A DNA stretch of 64,000 bases from Hyphomicrobiales bacterium. GTDB taxonomy: Bacteria > Pseudomonadota > Alphaproteobacteria > Rhizobiales > Xanthobacteraceae. Location of the stretch: positions 62,001 to 126,000 of the forward strand of contig JAKFVL010000007.1 in assembly GCA_021732215.1 (NCBI GenBank), read 5' to 3'. A model generated the notes under the pieces. That model saw only the letters and a list, made by a program, of their open reading frames with translations. It had not been told where the DNA came from and searched no databases. A program made the position numbers and the translations under genes. Within the stretch, counting starts at the first letter, position 1; every line of letters begins with the position of its first letter. Positions 27,264-35,984 of this stretch are shown piece after piece.

Positions 27264-27899
27264 ATGGATCAAGAAGTTTATCGCGGCGCAGGTGTCGAGA
27301 TCAAATTCGACGGTAGGCGATGCATCCACTCGCGCATGTGCGTGCTAGGGCGTCCAGACGTCTTCGTGCCTAACACCGACGGCCCTTGGATCCATCCCGA
27401 CGCTGCGCCAGTCGATTCAATTGTCGAGGTGGCCCACGCCTGCCCGTCTGGCGCAATTCAATATAGCCGGCTTGATGGCGGCGCTGTCGAAAAGCCCCCT
27501 GTCGTGAATCTCATCCGGATCCGTGAGAACGGCCCCTATGCGTTTCATGCCGATCTCAGCATACGAGGCGAAGCTGACGGATTGCGGCGAACGCTGTGCC
27601 GCTGCGGAGCCTCCCGTACGAAGCCCTATTGCGACGGAAGTCACCATGAGGCTGGATTCTCGGCATCTGGAGAACCGGAATCGCGGCCTTCGGAGGCTTT
27701 GGCAGTTCGCAGCGGACCGCTCGGCGTCGAACCGCTACCGGACGGCCCGCTGAAGGTCAGCGGCGCAGTGGAGATCGTCAGCGGTACGGGGCGCACGATC
27801 GATCGACGGACGTCCGCGTTTCTATGCCGTTGTGGGGGATCCTCGACCAAGCCGTTCTGTGACGGAACACACGCCAAGATCGGCTTCAGCGACCGCTGA
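27264..27899 (+). CDS. Ferredoxin-like plus double CDGSH iron-sulfur protein
   Basis: 211 aa with three Fe-S modules: an N-terminal divergent ferredoxin-like domain (RRCIHSRMCVLGRPDVF and HACPSGAIQ), a CDGSH motif (LCRCGASRTKPYCDGSH) and a second one (LCRCGGSSTKPFCDGTH). CDGSH domains bind redox-active 2Fe-2S clusters through three Cys and one His; all are present in both. It is probably a cytoplasmic redox or cluster-transfer protein. GAGAGGAGCAG precedes the ATG. First gene of a five-gene operon running to 31809; next start overlaps by one base. Confidence 0.92.
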   Translation: MDQEVYRGAGVEIKFDGRRCIHSRMCVLGRPDVFVPNTDGPWIHPDAAPVDSIVEVAHACPSGAIQYSRLDGGAVEKPPVVNLIRIRENGPYAFHADLSIRGEADGLRRTLCRCGASRTKPYCDGSHHEAGFSASGEPESRPSEALAVRSGPLGVEPLPDGPLKVSGAVEIVSGTGRTIDRRTSAFLCRCGGSSTKPFCDGTHAKIGFSDR

Positions 27900-29641
27900 T
27901 GGCAACCGACGCGCACGGCCTGGAGCTCATCCAACCGCTCGTATTTCTGGGCTCAGCAGTGCTGGCGGTGCCATTGTTCGCCCGGCTCGGCCTGGGTGGT
28001 GTCGTCGGATATCTCGCTGCTGGCGTCGTCATTGGACCGGCAGCACTTGGGCTGATCGACGACCCCGCGTCGGTACTCGGCTTCTCCGAGCTCGGCATCG
28101 TCATGCTCCTGTTCCTGATCGGACTAGAGCTCAAGCCGGCGCGCCTTTGGGCGATGCGGCGAGACATCCTGATGCTTGGCGGCAGTCAACTCCTGGCTTG
28201 CGGTCTGCTCCTATTCCTAGTTGCGACGGCGTTTGGTCTTGGCTGGAAGGCTGCAGTAATCGCTGGGCTCGGCCTCGCGTTGTCATCGACGGCGTTCGCC
28301 GTGCCGCTCATGGAAGCGCGCGGCGAACTGGCCGCGCCCTATGGCCGCCGAGCTTTTGCGATCCTGCTGTTGCAGGATCTGGCCATAGTCCCTTTGCTCG
28401 CGCTCGTGGCGTTGCTGGCGCCGAGCGCGGGTGGCCCCGGCGGGAGCGTGGGCGGCGCCGTCCTCATGGTAACTGCGATCGCCTTTGTCGTGTTCGCGGG
28501 GCGATTTCTACTGAATCCGCTGTTTAAGATTCTTGCGGCCAATGGCGGTCAGGACGTGATGACGGCCGCGGCGCTGCTCGTGGTGCTCGGAGCCGCCGCA
28601 ATCATGGCAGCCGCAGGGCTTTCGATGGCCATGGGGGCATTCCTTGCTGGCGTCCTGCTTGCCGAGTCGAATTTCCGCCACGAGCTCGAAGCAGATATCG
28701 AGCCATTTCGCGGGCTGCTACTCGGGCTGTTCTTCATTGCGGTCGGAATGAGTATCGACCTACGCGTGGTCGCTGAGTCACTCGTCGTCATTGCCATCGG
28801 CGTGGGAATCTTGATCGTAGTGAAGACCTTTGTGATCGCGGTGCTCGCGCGAATGAGCGGCTCTTCGCTCGAGGACTCGCTGCGGATCGGCGGTCTTCTC
28901 TCGCAGGGTGGCGAGTTCGCCTTCGTGCTGTTCGCATCCGGGTCGGCTTCTGGCCTGCTTACGCCCGCACAAGCCGCCACGCTCGTCGCCATCGTCACAA
29001 TCTCGCTCATATTGACGCCCGCCGCCTTTGCGGCCGCGCGACGCCTGGGCCAACCGCGTGCCCAGGTCGAGCCTGAGGAGAGTTTTGCCGACGCAGGCGG
29101 GTCCGCCCTCGTCATTGGCTTCGGCAGGTTCGGCCAGATCGTCGCTCAAATGCTGTTGGAGAAAGGTCTCTCCGTGGTCGTTATCGACCGCAACGTCGGC
29201 GCAATCGAGGCCGCCGAACGTTATGGCATGAAGGTCTATTACGGGGACGGTTCGAGACTTGACGTGCTGCGTGCCGCAGGCGCAGGCGAGCGTCGGATCA
29301 TCGCGGTGTGCATCGATGATCCTGATGGGGCAAGCCGCATCGTTTCGATATGCGGCGAGCGATTCTCCAGCGTCCCTCTCGCCGCTCGCGCACGTGATCG
29401 AGAGCAGGCGCTGGCGCTGGTCGAAAAGGACGTTCCTGTTGTCGTTCGGGAGACCTTCGAATCCGCGATCACGCTGGGTCGTGAAGTCTTGGCGATACTC
29501 GGGGTCGAACCGGATGAACGCAGCGACATAGAGCGAGCATTCCGCCAACGCGATGCCGAGCGTTTTGCACGACAGCGCGTTGAAGGCGCGCTTGCTGGCC
29601 GCGACCTCGTGCGAACGTCGGCCGCGGCCGAAGGAGAATGA
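27899..29641 (+). CDS. Kef-type potassium/proton antiporter with NAD-binding domain
   Basis: 580 aa: about 12 membrane helices of the CPA2 exchanger (residues 1-390, with GLxxSSTAFAVPLM and LLQDLAIVPLLAL) followed by a TrkA-N Rossmann domain (VIGFGRFGQIVAQMLLEKG, VVVIDRN, YYGDGSR). Classical KefB/C is opened by glutathione adducts of electrophiles to acidify the cell; here a glutathione-dependent reductase gene follows directly, so the same logic is likely. One-base overlap with the CDGSH gene. No separate KefF/G ancillary gene is present. Confidence 0.92.
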   Translation: MATDAHGLELIQPLVFLGSAVLAVPLFARLGLGGVVGYLAAGVVIGPAALGLIDDPASVLGFSELGIVMLLFLIGLELKPARLWAMRRDILMLGGSQLLACGLLLFLVATAFGLGWKAAVIAGLGLALSSTAFAVPLMEARGELAAPYGRRAFAILLLQDLAIVPLLALVALLAPSAGGPGGSVGGAVLMVTAIAFVVFAGRFLLNPLFKILAANGGQDVMTAAALLVVLGAAAIMAAAGLSMAMGAFLAGVLLAESNFRHELEADIEPFRGLLLGLFFIAVGMSIDLRVVAESLVVIAIGVGILIVVKTFVIAVLARMSGSSLEDSLRIGGLLSQGGEFAFVLFASGSASGLLTPAQAATLVAIVTISLILTPAAFAAARRLGQPRAQVEPEESFADAGGSALVIGFGRFGQIVAQMLLEKGLSVVVIDRNVGAIEAAERYGMKVYYGDGSRLDVLRAAGAGERRIIAVCIDDPDGASRIVSICGERFSSVPLAARARDREQALALVEKDVPVVVRETFESAITLGREVLAILGVEPDERSDIERAFRQRDAERFARQRVEGALAGRDLVRTSAAAEGE

Positions 29642-29642
29642 C

Positions 29643-30593
29643 ATGGGTATGCTGATCGACGGTCAATGGACCGATCGCGCGTTTGACGCTTCAGCCACGG
29701 AAAATTACGAGCGCAAACCCTCGACTTTTCGGCATCGCATCGAGAATGGCTCGCCGCATCCGCCGGAGCCAGGGCGGTATCATCTTTACATTTCGCTCGC
29801 CTGTCCCTGGGCCAGCCGAACCAATATGGTTCGGACGCTGAAGGGGCTTGAGGACATTGTCGGGATGACCATCGTCAATCCGGACATGCTCGAGAACGGC
29901 TGGACCTTCGAAGGCCGCCCGGATCCGGTGCTAGGCGCGCGCAATCTCTACGAGCTCTACCAAGCGGCCGACCCTGATTTCACGGGGCGCGTGACCGTGC
30001 CCGTGCTATGGGACAAGCAACTCGGAACGATCGTGAACAACGAATCGGGCGACATCGTTGCCATCCTCAACAGCGCCTTCGAAGAATGGGCCGATCCTTC
30101 GGTTGATTTGCGTCCCGATGGCCTGGTGGACGAGATCGATGCGCTCAACGTCGCGCTCTACAACGGATACAACAACGCGGTCTATCGCGCCGGCTTCGCC
30201 CGATCGCAGGAAGCCTATGATGCTGCGGTGGCGGCGGTGTTTTCAACGCTGGACGAAATCGAGCCACGTCTTGCCGACCGCCGTTATCTTCTCGGGGATC
30301 GGCTTACCGAATGCGACGTGCGGATGTTTACGACCTCAGTCAGGTTCGACATCGTCTACTATAGTCATTTCAAGTGCAACGTCCGGCACCTCTGGGATTA
30401 TCCCAATATCCTCGGTTGGATGCGGGATATCTACCAACACCACGGCGTCGCGCGGACGGTCGATCTTCGCGAAATCAAACGGCATTACTATGGGAGCCAA
30501 CGCTGGGTGAATCCGAGCGGAATCGTTCCTGTCGGCCCCACTGTCAGTCTCTCGGGGCCGACCGGCCGCATTTCACTTGGAGCGCCAATATGA
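29643..30593 (+). CDS. Glutathionyl-hydroquinone reductase (xi-class GST, YqjG/ECM4-like)
   Basis: 316 aa. The xi-class active site is SLACPWASRTNM with nucleophile Cys54. The enzyme removes glutathione from glutathionyl-hydroquinones, recycling quinones such as those from aromatic degradation. Other family marks are NNESGDIVAIL and YHFKC-like segment YYSHFKCNVRHLWDYPN. The start at 29643 has AAGGAG six bases before it, one base after the Kef stop. Its place in the operon links it to electrophile defence. Confidence 0.93.
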   Translation: MGMLIDGQWTDRAFDASATENYERKPSTFRHRIENGSPHPPEPGRYHLYISLACPWASRTNMVRTLKGLEDIVGMTIVNPDMLENGWTFEGRPDPVLGARNLYELYQAADPDFTGRVTVPVLWDKQLGTIVNNESGDIVAILNSAFEEWADPSVDLRPDGLVDEIDALNVALYNGYNNAVYRAGFARSQEAYDAAVAAVFSTLDEIEPRLADRRYLLGDRLTECDVRMFTTSVRFDIVYYSHFKCNVRHLWDYPNILGWMRDIYQHHGVARTVDLREIKRHYYGSQRWVNPSGIVPVGPTVSLSGPTGRISLGAPI

Positions 30594-31564
30594 CTCTTGA
30601 TTCATCGCCCGGCGGCGATTGGCCTGAACTCGACTACTCAAGCTGGAGAGAGACCCGTCAGGCCCTTCATTTATGGACGCAGATGGTCGGCAAAGTACGC
30701 CTCGCGCTCTCGCCATGGCTCAATCATGGATGGCACGTCCCGCTGTACGTCGCGCCGCGCGGCCTGACGACTTCGCTGATTCATGCGGGAGGCAAAGCGG
30801 TTGAGATCAGCTTCGACCTCGTCGATCACCGCCTCCGGATCGAACACTCCGACAGCACCGAGCGCGGGTTTGCGCTCGGGCACCTTACTGTTGCGGATTT
30901 CTATTCCAAGCTGAGCTCGGAACTTGGCACGATGGATATCGATGTGAACATCGATCGCATGCCCAATGAGCTACCTGACCCGGTGCCGTTCGATCAAGAT
31001 CATCGCGAGCGACCCTACGATCGCGTCGCGGTTGAGCGGTTTCACGTCGCATTGCTTTCGGTGGATCGCGTCTTCAAACGGTTCCGTACCGGCTTCCTCG
31101 GCAAGTCAAGTCCGGTTCACTTCTTCTGGGGGAGTTTCGATCTGACTTTGTCGCGCTTCTCCGGCCGCAACGCACCGACCCATCCCGGCGGGATGCCGGG
31201 GCTGCCAGACGACGTGACGAGGGAAGCGTATTCGCATGAGGTTGCCAGCGTCGGTTTTTGGCCAGGTGATGATCGCTATCCTCGCGCCGCATTCTATGCG
31301 TATGCCTATCCGACGCCGGAGGGGTTCGCTAAGGCGCCGATCGAACCGGAAAATGCGCGCTTCGAGAAAAAGCTCGGCGAGTTTGTGTTCGACTACGATG
31401 ACCTTCGCACGGCGGTCTCTCCTGAAGACCAACTGATCCGATTCCTTCAATCCAGCTACAATGCAGCCGCCGGCTTGGGCGGCTGGCCATCCGAACTCGA
31501 AACAGATCTCGGTATCCCTCGTCGACCACGGGCAGTCGACAAACCGGTCAGCAGCAAGGAGTAA
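30590..31564 (+). CDS. DUF5996 family protein
   Basis: 324 aa, soluble, no signal peptide. It has the DUF5996 features WPELDYSSWRETRQALHLWTQMVGKVRLAL near the start, the central HFFWGSFDLTLSRFSGR and PGLPDDVTREAYSHEVASVGFWPG. The biochemical role is unknown. It overlaps the reductase stop by 4 nt (ATGA), so it is made from the same transcript; members are often found beside redox or stress genes. Confidence 0.86.
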   Translation: MTLDSSPGGDWPELDYSSWRETRQALHLWTQMVGKVRLALSPWLNHGWHVPLYVAPRGLTTSLIHAGGKAVEISFDLVDHRLRIEHSDSTERGFALGHLTVADFYSKLSSELGTMDIDVNIDRMPNELPDPVPFDQDHRERPYDRVAVERFHVALLSVDRVFKRFRTGFLGKSSPVHFFWGSFDLTLSRFSGRNAPTHPGGMPGLPDDVTREAYSHEVASVGFWPGDDRYPRAAFYAYAYPTPEGFAKAPIEPENARFEKKLGEFVFDYDDLRTAVSPEDQLIRFLQSSYNAAAGLGGWPSELETDLGIPRRPRAVDKPVSSKE

Positions 31565-31569
31565 CGAAA

Positions 31570-31809
31570 ATGACCGATGATAGATATGGCATTGAACCGC
31601 ACATGGACGTCATCGGCGCTGACGGCGTCCATGTCGGAACCGTAGACCGCATTGAAGGCGAGCGTATCAAGTTGACGAGGGAGCAAGGCGGCACGCACGC
31701 CGGGCATCACCATTACATCTCAATGGGGTTGGTTGCCGGCGTCGAGGAGCGCAAGGTTCGCCTCTCCGCCAATGCCGACGTTGCGATAACCTTTGAAGAG
31801 GAGCGATAG
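31570..31809 (+). CDS. DUF2171 (PRC-barrel-like) small protein
   Basis: 79 aa. The pattern HMDVIGADGVHVGTVDRIEGERIKL with a His-rich segment HAGHHHYI matches DUF2171, a PRC-barrel-like family common in alphaproteobacteria. AAGGAG in the end of the preceding gene serves as ribosome site. Last gene of the CDGSH-Kef-reductase operon; role unknown. Confidence 0.85.
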   Translation: MTDDRYGIEPHMDVIGADGVHVGTVDRIEGERIKLTREQGGTHAGHHHYISMGLVAGVEERKVRLSANADVAITFEEER

Positions 31810-31860
31810 CGTCGGCCGCGGAAGGCTGAATCGTCGCACCAACCATCGGGAAAGCATCCC

Positions 31861-31907
31861 CTGTTTGTCTCTCGTTGAAGAACTTCATGTTCACGAGAGC
31901 ACAACAG
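31861..31907. promoter_or_regulatory. Long dyad between the redox operon and LysR 3
   Basis: Fifteen-base arms (31861-31875 and 31893-31907) pair at 12 of 15 positions, with the core CTCTCGT/ACGAGAG perfect. The 17-nt loop contains its own palindrome TGAAG-AA-CTTCA. It lies 52 bp after the operon and 53 bp before LysR 3, so it may be a terminator, the LysR 3 operator, or both. No T-run follows, which favours operator. Confidence 0.45.
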
Positions 31908-31959
31908 GAAGTGCCTGACGTGGCGCTATTCTAGTCAGGATAGCGAGCGGAGGTGAAAA

Positions 31960-32880
31960 TTGGAGCTCAGGCAATTGCGCTACTTCGCAGCGGTTGCCGA
32001 TGCCCGCGGCTTCCGTCGTGCCAGTCAAGAGATTGGCGTGCGTCAGTCGGCTCTCAGCAAATCGGTTCGAGACCTCGAGGAGAAACTCGGTGTCTCCATG
32101 TTTGAGAGGCACGCAGGGGGTGTCCGCCTAACCCATGCAGGCTGGCACCTCATAAACGGAATCAGACCTGTCCTTGAGGAACTGGACGCGGTCGTCAGAA
32201 CCGTTGCTGCGGAGGGATACGGATCAGGCGGGCGGCTTCGCGTCGGGCTGCTGGCATCGATCTCAAAAAGCCACGCGAGAGAGCTGATCCGCGTATGGCG
32301 GTGTCAGCACGAACAGGTGGCGTTGAAGTTTGTTGAAGCCGATCCGCGTGATCATTTCGCCGCCCTTCTGGACCGCAGGCTCGACATATTCCTTGCGACC
32401 GAAGCTGCTGCAAACCCGGATCTCGATTCAGAGGAGCTCTGGAGCGAACAAATTTTCGCTGCGCTTCCGGAGACGCATAAGAATGCGTTCGATGACATCG
32501 TCAGTCTGGACGACCTGACCGAAGAGTTGTTCATAGTGACGCAATCTGCGCCCGGACCTCAGATCAGGAACTTCTTGATTAAGCGGCTGTCTTCGGCAGA
32601 GTTTTGTCCTCGTGTTGACCACCATGCCGTAGGTCGCGAGACACTAATGGCGATGGTCGGCATGCACTTCGGTGTAAGCCTGATTAGCAACGGCGGCACG
32701 GGCGTTGACTATCCTGGCGTCAAGTTCGTGCCTGCGTTTGGCGAATCCATCCGCATTCACGCGGTTTGGTCGCCGGACAATGATAATCCTGTGCTTAGGC
32801 GTTTCCTCAGTATAGCGAGGATCATGCGGAACCGCGTGAAGAGCGGCGCGCCTGTGCAAATGCGCGATCGGTCGCCATAA
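31960..32880 (+). CDS. LysR-family transcriptional regulator 3
   Basis: 306 aa. The N-terminal HTH is LRQLRYFAAVADARGFRRASQEIGVRQSALSKSVRDLEEKLG, followed by an effector domain. TTG start with CGGAGG eight bases before it; no ATG fits. It is the last gene of cargo block 1 and follows the redox operon in the same direction, its likely target. Its last 59 bp overlap the 3' end of the DUF2274 gene on the other strand, suggesting that the cargo joins the ICE backbone inside this gene. Confidence 0.9.
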   Translation: MELRQLRYFAAVADARGFRRASQEIGVRQSALSKSVRDLEEKLGVSMFERHAGGVRLTHAGWHLINGIRPVLEELDAVVRTVAAEGYGSGGRLRVGLLASISKSHARELIRVWRCQHEQVALKFVEADPRDHFAALLDRRLDIFLATEAAANPDLDSEELWSEQIFAALPETHKNAFDDIVSLDDLTEELFIVTQSAPGPQIRNFLIKRLSSAEFCPRVDHHAVGRETLMAMVGMHFGVSLISNGGTGVDYPGVKFVPAFGESIRIHAVWSPDNDNPVLRRFLSIARIMRNRVKSGAPVQMRDRSP

Positions 32881-33046
32881 ATCGGGCCAGCATTGGCGGA
32901 ATCAGCTTCGCCGGCTCTGTTGCCTGCCCGGTCTGAGTTGCAAGAGCGTCGGCATAGGCGACGAGGTCGCGGTGCACGGCCGCCGGCATCTCAATCGATA
33001 ACCTGACTGGCTTGTCGTCGAGCAAGTTGCCGAGCTTGAGTTTCAA
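32822..33046 (-). CDS. DUF2274 protein of the trb cluster
   Basis: 74 aa. The wording LKLGNLLDDKPVRLSIEMPAAVHRDLVAYADAL and AKLIPPMLARFMATDRAF is that of DUF2274, which regularly follows trbI in Tn4371-like conjugation clusters. It may be a small RHH-like protein; its role in transfer is not known. It is the last gene of the trb operon, 12 bp after trbI, and is overlapped at its 3' end by LysR 3. Confidence 0.9.
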   Translation of the reverse strand: MKLKLGNLLDDKPVRLSIEMPAAVHRDLVAYADALATQTGQATEPAKLIPPMLARFMATDRAFAQARRSSRGSA

Positions 33047-33058
33047 CGTTACCTCCCC

Positions 33059-34300
33059 TCAACCGCGCCACGGTTCGAGCACAATATCGCGGGTCACGAT
33101 CACGCGCACCGGATACCCCGGTCGAATGGTGATTGTCGGCTTGATGTCGAGCGAGCGGCCAACGAGTTGCCGCCCGACCTGACTAACGCCGTCCGACGAG
33201 CCGCGGCGCAGCGCTTGGATGAGTTGATCCTCGTCGTCGCCAGCCCCGGCTTGGCTGCCGATGCTGAGAAGCGTTGAGACGAACGCGGCACGCAGGATCT
33301 GGCCCCAATGATTGTCGACTTCGTCCTCAAGCCCTGCGTAGCCCGAGGCGTCGGCGCCGGGCTGGCGTTCGAGCACGATCGAGCGGCCGTTGGGCATGAT
33401 CAGCCGGTTCCAAACGAGCAGCGCGCGGCTTTGGCCGAAGGTCGTCTGCGCATCGTACTGGCCGATGAGCCGCGAGCCCTGCGGAATGAGCAGCGTGCGC
33501 CCCGTTGGGCCGTCATAGACATTCTCGGTCACCTGCGCGGTCACCTGGCCGGGAAGATCGGAACGCAGCCCCGTCATCAGAGCGGCCGGAATTACGGCTC
33601 CGGCCTGAACGACAAATGGGCTCGGCAGCGCCTGCACCCGGTCTGCGCTGACGGTGCGTCGATCGATGGGCCCGTTCAGGAAGGCGAGCCTCCGCTCGTT
33701 CTCGCTTGGCTGGGGCTGCGGCTGACCGAACCCAAGGCCAGGAGCGCCGAAGGGGTTTGGCAGCGCGGCCGTTTCCGTGCCGGCGACCGCTGGTGGCGAC
33801 GGCGCGATCGGTTGCGCGTGCGTCTCGGCCGCGAACAGTCGGCTGTTGCGCGCCGCCTCCATCTCCTGCGCGATGCGACGGCGTTCCTCGGCGAGCCGCT
33901 GCGCTTCGGGATCGGGTTGGGACGGCGCCGGCACGGGCGCGCCGGGCAGCGGTGGCGGAGCGACACCGGCATTCAGCATCGGTCGGCCGAGGTCTCCCGG
34001 CAACGGCGGCCCTAGCTGCGGCACGCCGGCATAGTCGCGCGGCAGGCGCGACAACCCTTCAGCTTGAGTGCGGCTGTCGGTGTTGAAGAGCTCCTGGGGA
34101 GCCGTCGAGCGATTGGACTGGAGCGCCCAGATCAGCGCGCCGCCCAGCGCCAGCGCCGAGACGCCGCCCAGACCAGCGAGCACCTTGCGCGACAGCCGCA
34201 CGACGCGCGGCCGCTCGGGTCGCAATCGGAGCTCGGCGGCGATGTCTTTCGGTGGCTTCGCCGGCTCGACCGGAGGGTCGTCAGGACGCGGGTCGCTCAT
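33059..34300 (-). CDS. trbI: Conjugal transfer protein TrbI (VirB10 family)
   Basis: 413 aa. Cytoplasmic start, one membrane helix (about residues 42-64), a long proline/glutamine-rich periplasmic linker, then the VirB10 C-terminal domain (FVVQAGAVIPAALMTGLRSDLPGQ, GSRLIGQYDAQ, LVWNRLIMPNGRSIVL). It spans both membranes and couples ATPase energy to the outer-membrane core of the mating channel. Overlaps trbG by 4 nt. Confidence 0.95.
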   Translation of the reverse strand: MSDPRPDDPPVEPAKPPKDIAAELRLRPERPRVVRLSRKVLAGLGGVSALALGGALIWALQSNRSTAPQELFNTDSRTQAEGLSRLPRDYAGVPQLGPPLPGDLGRPMLNAGVAPPPLPGAPVPAPSQPDPEAQRLAEERRRIAQEMEAARNSRLFAAETHAQPIAPSPPAVAGTETAALPNPFGAPGLGFGQPQPQPSENERRLAFLNGPIDRRTVSADRVQALPSPFVVQAGAVIPAALMTGLRSDLPGQVTAQVTENVYDGPTGRTLLIPQGSRLIGQYDAQTTFGQSRALLVWNRLIMPNGRSIVLERQPGADASGYAGLEDEVDNHWGQILRAAFVSTLLSIGSQAGAGDDEDQLIQALRRGSSDGVSQVGRQLVGRSLDIKPTITIRPGYPVRVIVTRDIVLEPWRG

Positions 34301-35301
34301 GACGTCGGCCGACCGTCGGTGCGGATGATGCGGACGCGGCGCTGTCGGTCACCGCCGAGGCGCAACTCGGCGCCGCCGAACAGCCGGTCGACCACCATGT
34401 AGCGTCCGCGAATGCGGTAGTTGACAAGTTGCGCGTCACCGGCCGAGCCGATGATCCAAAGGGGCGGCATCTCGCCCTGGCCGATGCCTGACGGAAACTC
34501 GATGAACACCTGGCGACCGTCGTCGAAGGCGCGTACCGGCCGCCAGGCCGGATGGTCGCCCTCAATGCGATAGCGGAAATTGATGTTTTCGATCGAGGGG
34601 AGATCGGACGACGCGACCGGCGTCGTCGCCGCCGCGACGTCGTTGCGACGGCGGAGCGCGATCAGCGCGTCCTGCGGATAGGACCACGAGACCGAGGCCA
34701 TGTACGTGCGCTCGGCCGACCGCAGCTCAAGGTGGTAGGTGCGTCGGTCGGTATTGATGACGAGGTTGGTCTGGAGGTCGGGCCGCACCGGCTTGACCAG
34801 AATGTGGATGCGTTGGTTGGCGCCCGAGCCGCTCAGAGTGTCGCCGATGATCCAGCGCACGGTGTCGCCAGCCGCGACCGGCCCCGAGCCGACCAGTTGC
34901 TCGCCGGGCTGCAGCACGATGTCGGTGACCTGACCGGGCGCGGAATAGACCTGGTAGAGCGCGCCTTCGCTGTAAGGGTAGACCTGCACTGCGTTGAAAT
35001 AACCGGAGCGAAACGGCTGCACGCGCGCCGCGCCATTCGCCTGTTCAACGCGCGCACGCGGATCGGTCGGCTCGGGCGGAACGGTGCGGCCCTGCGGCAT
35101 GCGCTGGAGCTGACCCGGAAGCGGCAGCGGGGTCGGCACCTGGACGATCTCGACGGGCTTCGGCGGCTCGGCCGCGAGCACGGCGCGGGTCGGCGGCACC
35201 GTCTCGTCGTAGCTGATCTCGGGCGGGGTCCAGTTCGTCGTCGAGCAGGCGGCAAGCGACACGGAGGCCAGCAGCGCCAATGAAAGGGGGATCTGGCGCA
35301 T
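34297..35301 (-). CDS. trbG: Conjugal transfer protein TrbG (VirB9 family)
   Basis: 334 aa. The start at 35301 gives a signal sequence ending LAACS, a lipobox, so the protein is probably a lipoprotein; usual TrbG/VirB9 forms the outer-membrane core with TrbI. Motifs VYPYSEGALYQVYSAPGQVTDIVLQPGEQL and YRIEGDHPAWRPVRAFDDGRQVFIEFP are typical. The start overlaps the trbF stop by one base. An in-frame extension to 35415 lies within trbF and is rejected. Confidence 0.95.
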   Translation of the reverse strand: MRQIPLSLALLASVSLAACSTTNWTPPEISYDETVPPTRAVLAAEPPKPVEIVQVPTPLPLPGQLQRMPQGRTVPPEPTDPRARVEQANGAARVQPFRSGYFNAVQVYPYSEGALYQVYSAPGQVTDIVLQPGEQLVGSGPVAAGDTVRWIIGDTLSGSGANQRIHILVKPVRPDLQTNLVINTDRRTYHLELRSAERTYMASVSWSYPQDALIALRRRNDVAAATTPVASSDLPSIENINFRYRIEGDHPAWRPVRAFDDGRQVFIEFPSGIGQGEMPPLWIIGSAGDAQLVNYRIRGRYMVVDRLFGGAELRLGGDRQRRVRIIRTDGRPTS

Positions 35302-35984
35302 CAGCCGAGCTCCTTTGACCAGTTGAGGGCGTGGACGTAGATGCCCAGTGGATTGCGGCGAAGCCGCTCGGAATCGCGGGGCGTCTGGAGCGTGATCGTG
35401 AGGATCGCGGTCCAACGTTCGGTCGCGGCGAGCGCACCGTCGACGTAGCGCCGCTCGACCCAGGCGACTCGGAAGGAGTCCGGCGAGGCGCGGATGACGC
35501 TCGACACCTCGATCGCACGCTGTTCCTTGGAAAGCTTGGCGAAGGGGTCGTTGACACGGGCGTAGTCGTTGAGGGCGGCCGCACCCCGATCGGTCGTATA
35601 GTCGTAGGCGCGCAGCCAGTTCTGGCGGAGCACGATGCCGTCAGCCGGGATACCGCGGGTCTGCTCGACGAAGCGTGCGAGATGCCAGGCGATCTGCGGA
35701 TCGGTCGGCTGATAGCTGGCGTCGGCAGGCGCGACGGCTTGGGCCTGGCCAAGCCGGTCGATCTGCACCACCCAGGGGACGATCGAGCCGGAAGCCGACT
35801 GCCAGACGAGGCCGGCGGCGAGGCCACCGGACAAGACCAGCGAGCCGAACGCCATCAGCCGCCAGTTGCGGGCCTGGATGCGGGCCGAGCCGATGCGATC
35901 GTCCCAGGCCTGCGCCGCGCGCTGATAGGGCGTCTCCGGCTCGGGCGTTTTGCCGTAGCGGATCGAGGGTCGCTTGAAGAACAT
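35301..35984 (-). CDS. trbF: Conjugal transfer protein TrbF (VirB8 family)
   Basis: 227 aa, short cytoplasmic N-terminus, one membrane helix (about residues 42-64) and a periplasmic VirB8 domain ending in LYVHALNWSKELG-type sequence. It is the inner-membrane scaffold of the type IV channel. Directly follows trbL with no gap. Confidence 0.94.
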   Translation of the reverse strand: MFFKRPSIRYGKTPEPETPYQRAAQAWDDRIGSARIQARNWRLMAFGSLVLSGGLAAGLVWQSASGSIVPWVVQIDRLGQAQAVAPADASYQPTDPQIAWHLARFVEQTRGIPADGIVLRQNWLRAYDYTTDRGAAALNDYARVNDPFAKLSKEQRAIEVSSVIRASPDSFRVAWVERRYVDGALAATERWTAILTITLQTPRDSERLRRNPLGIYVHALNWSKELG

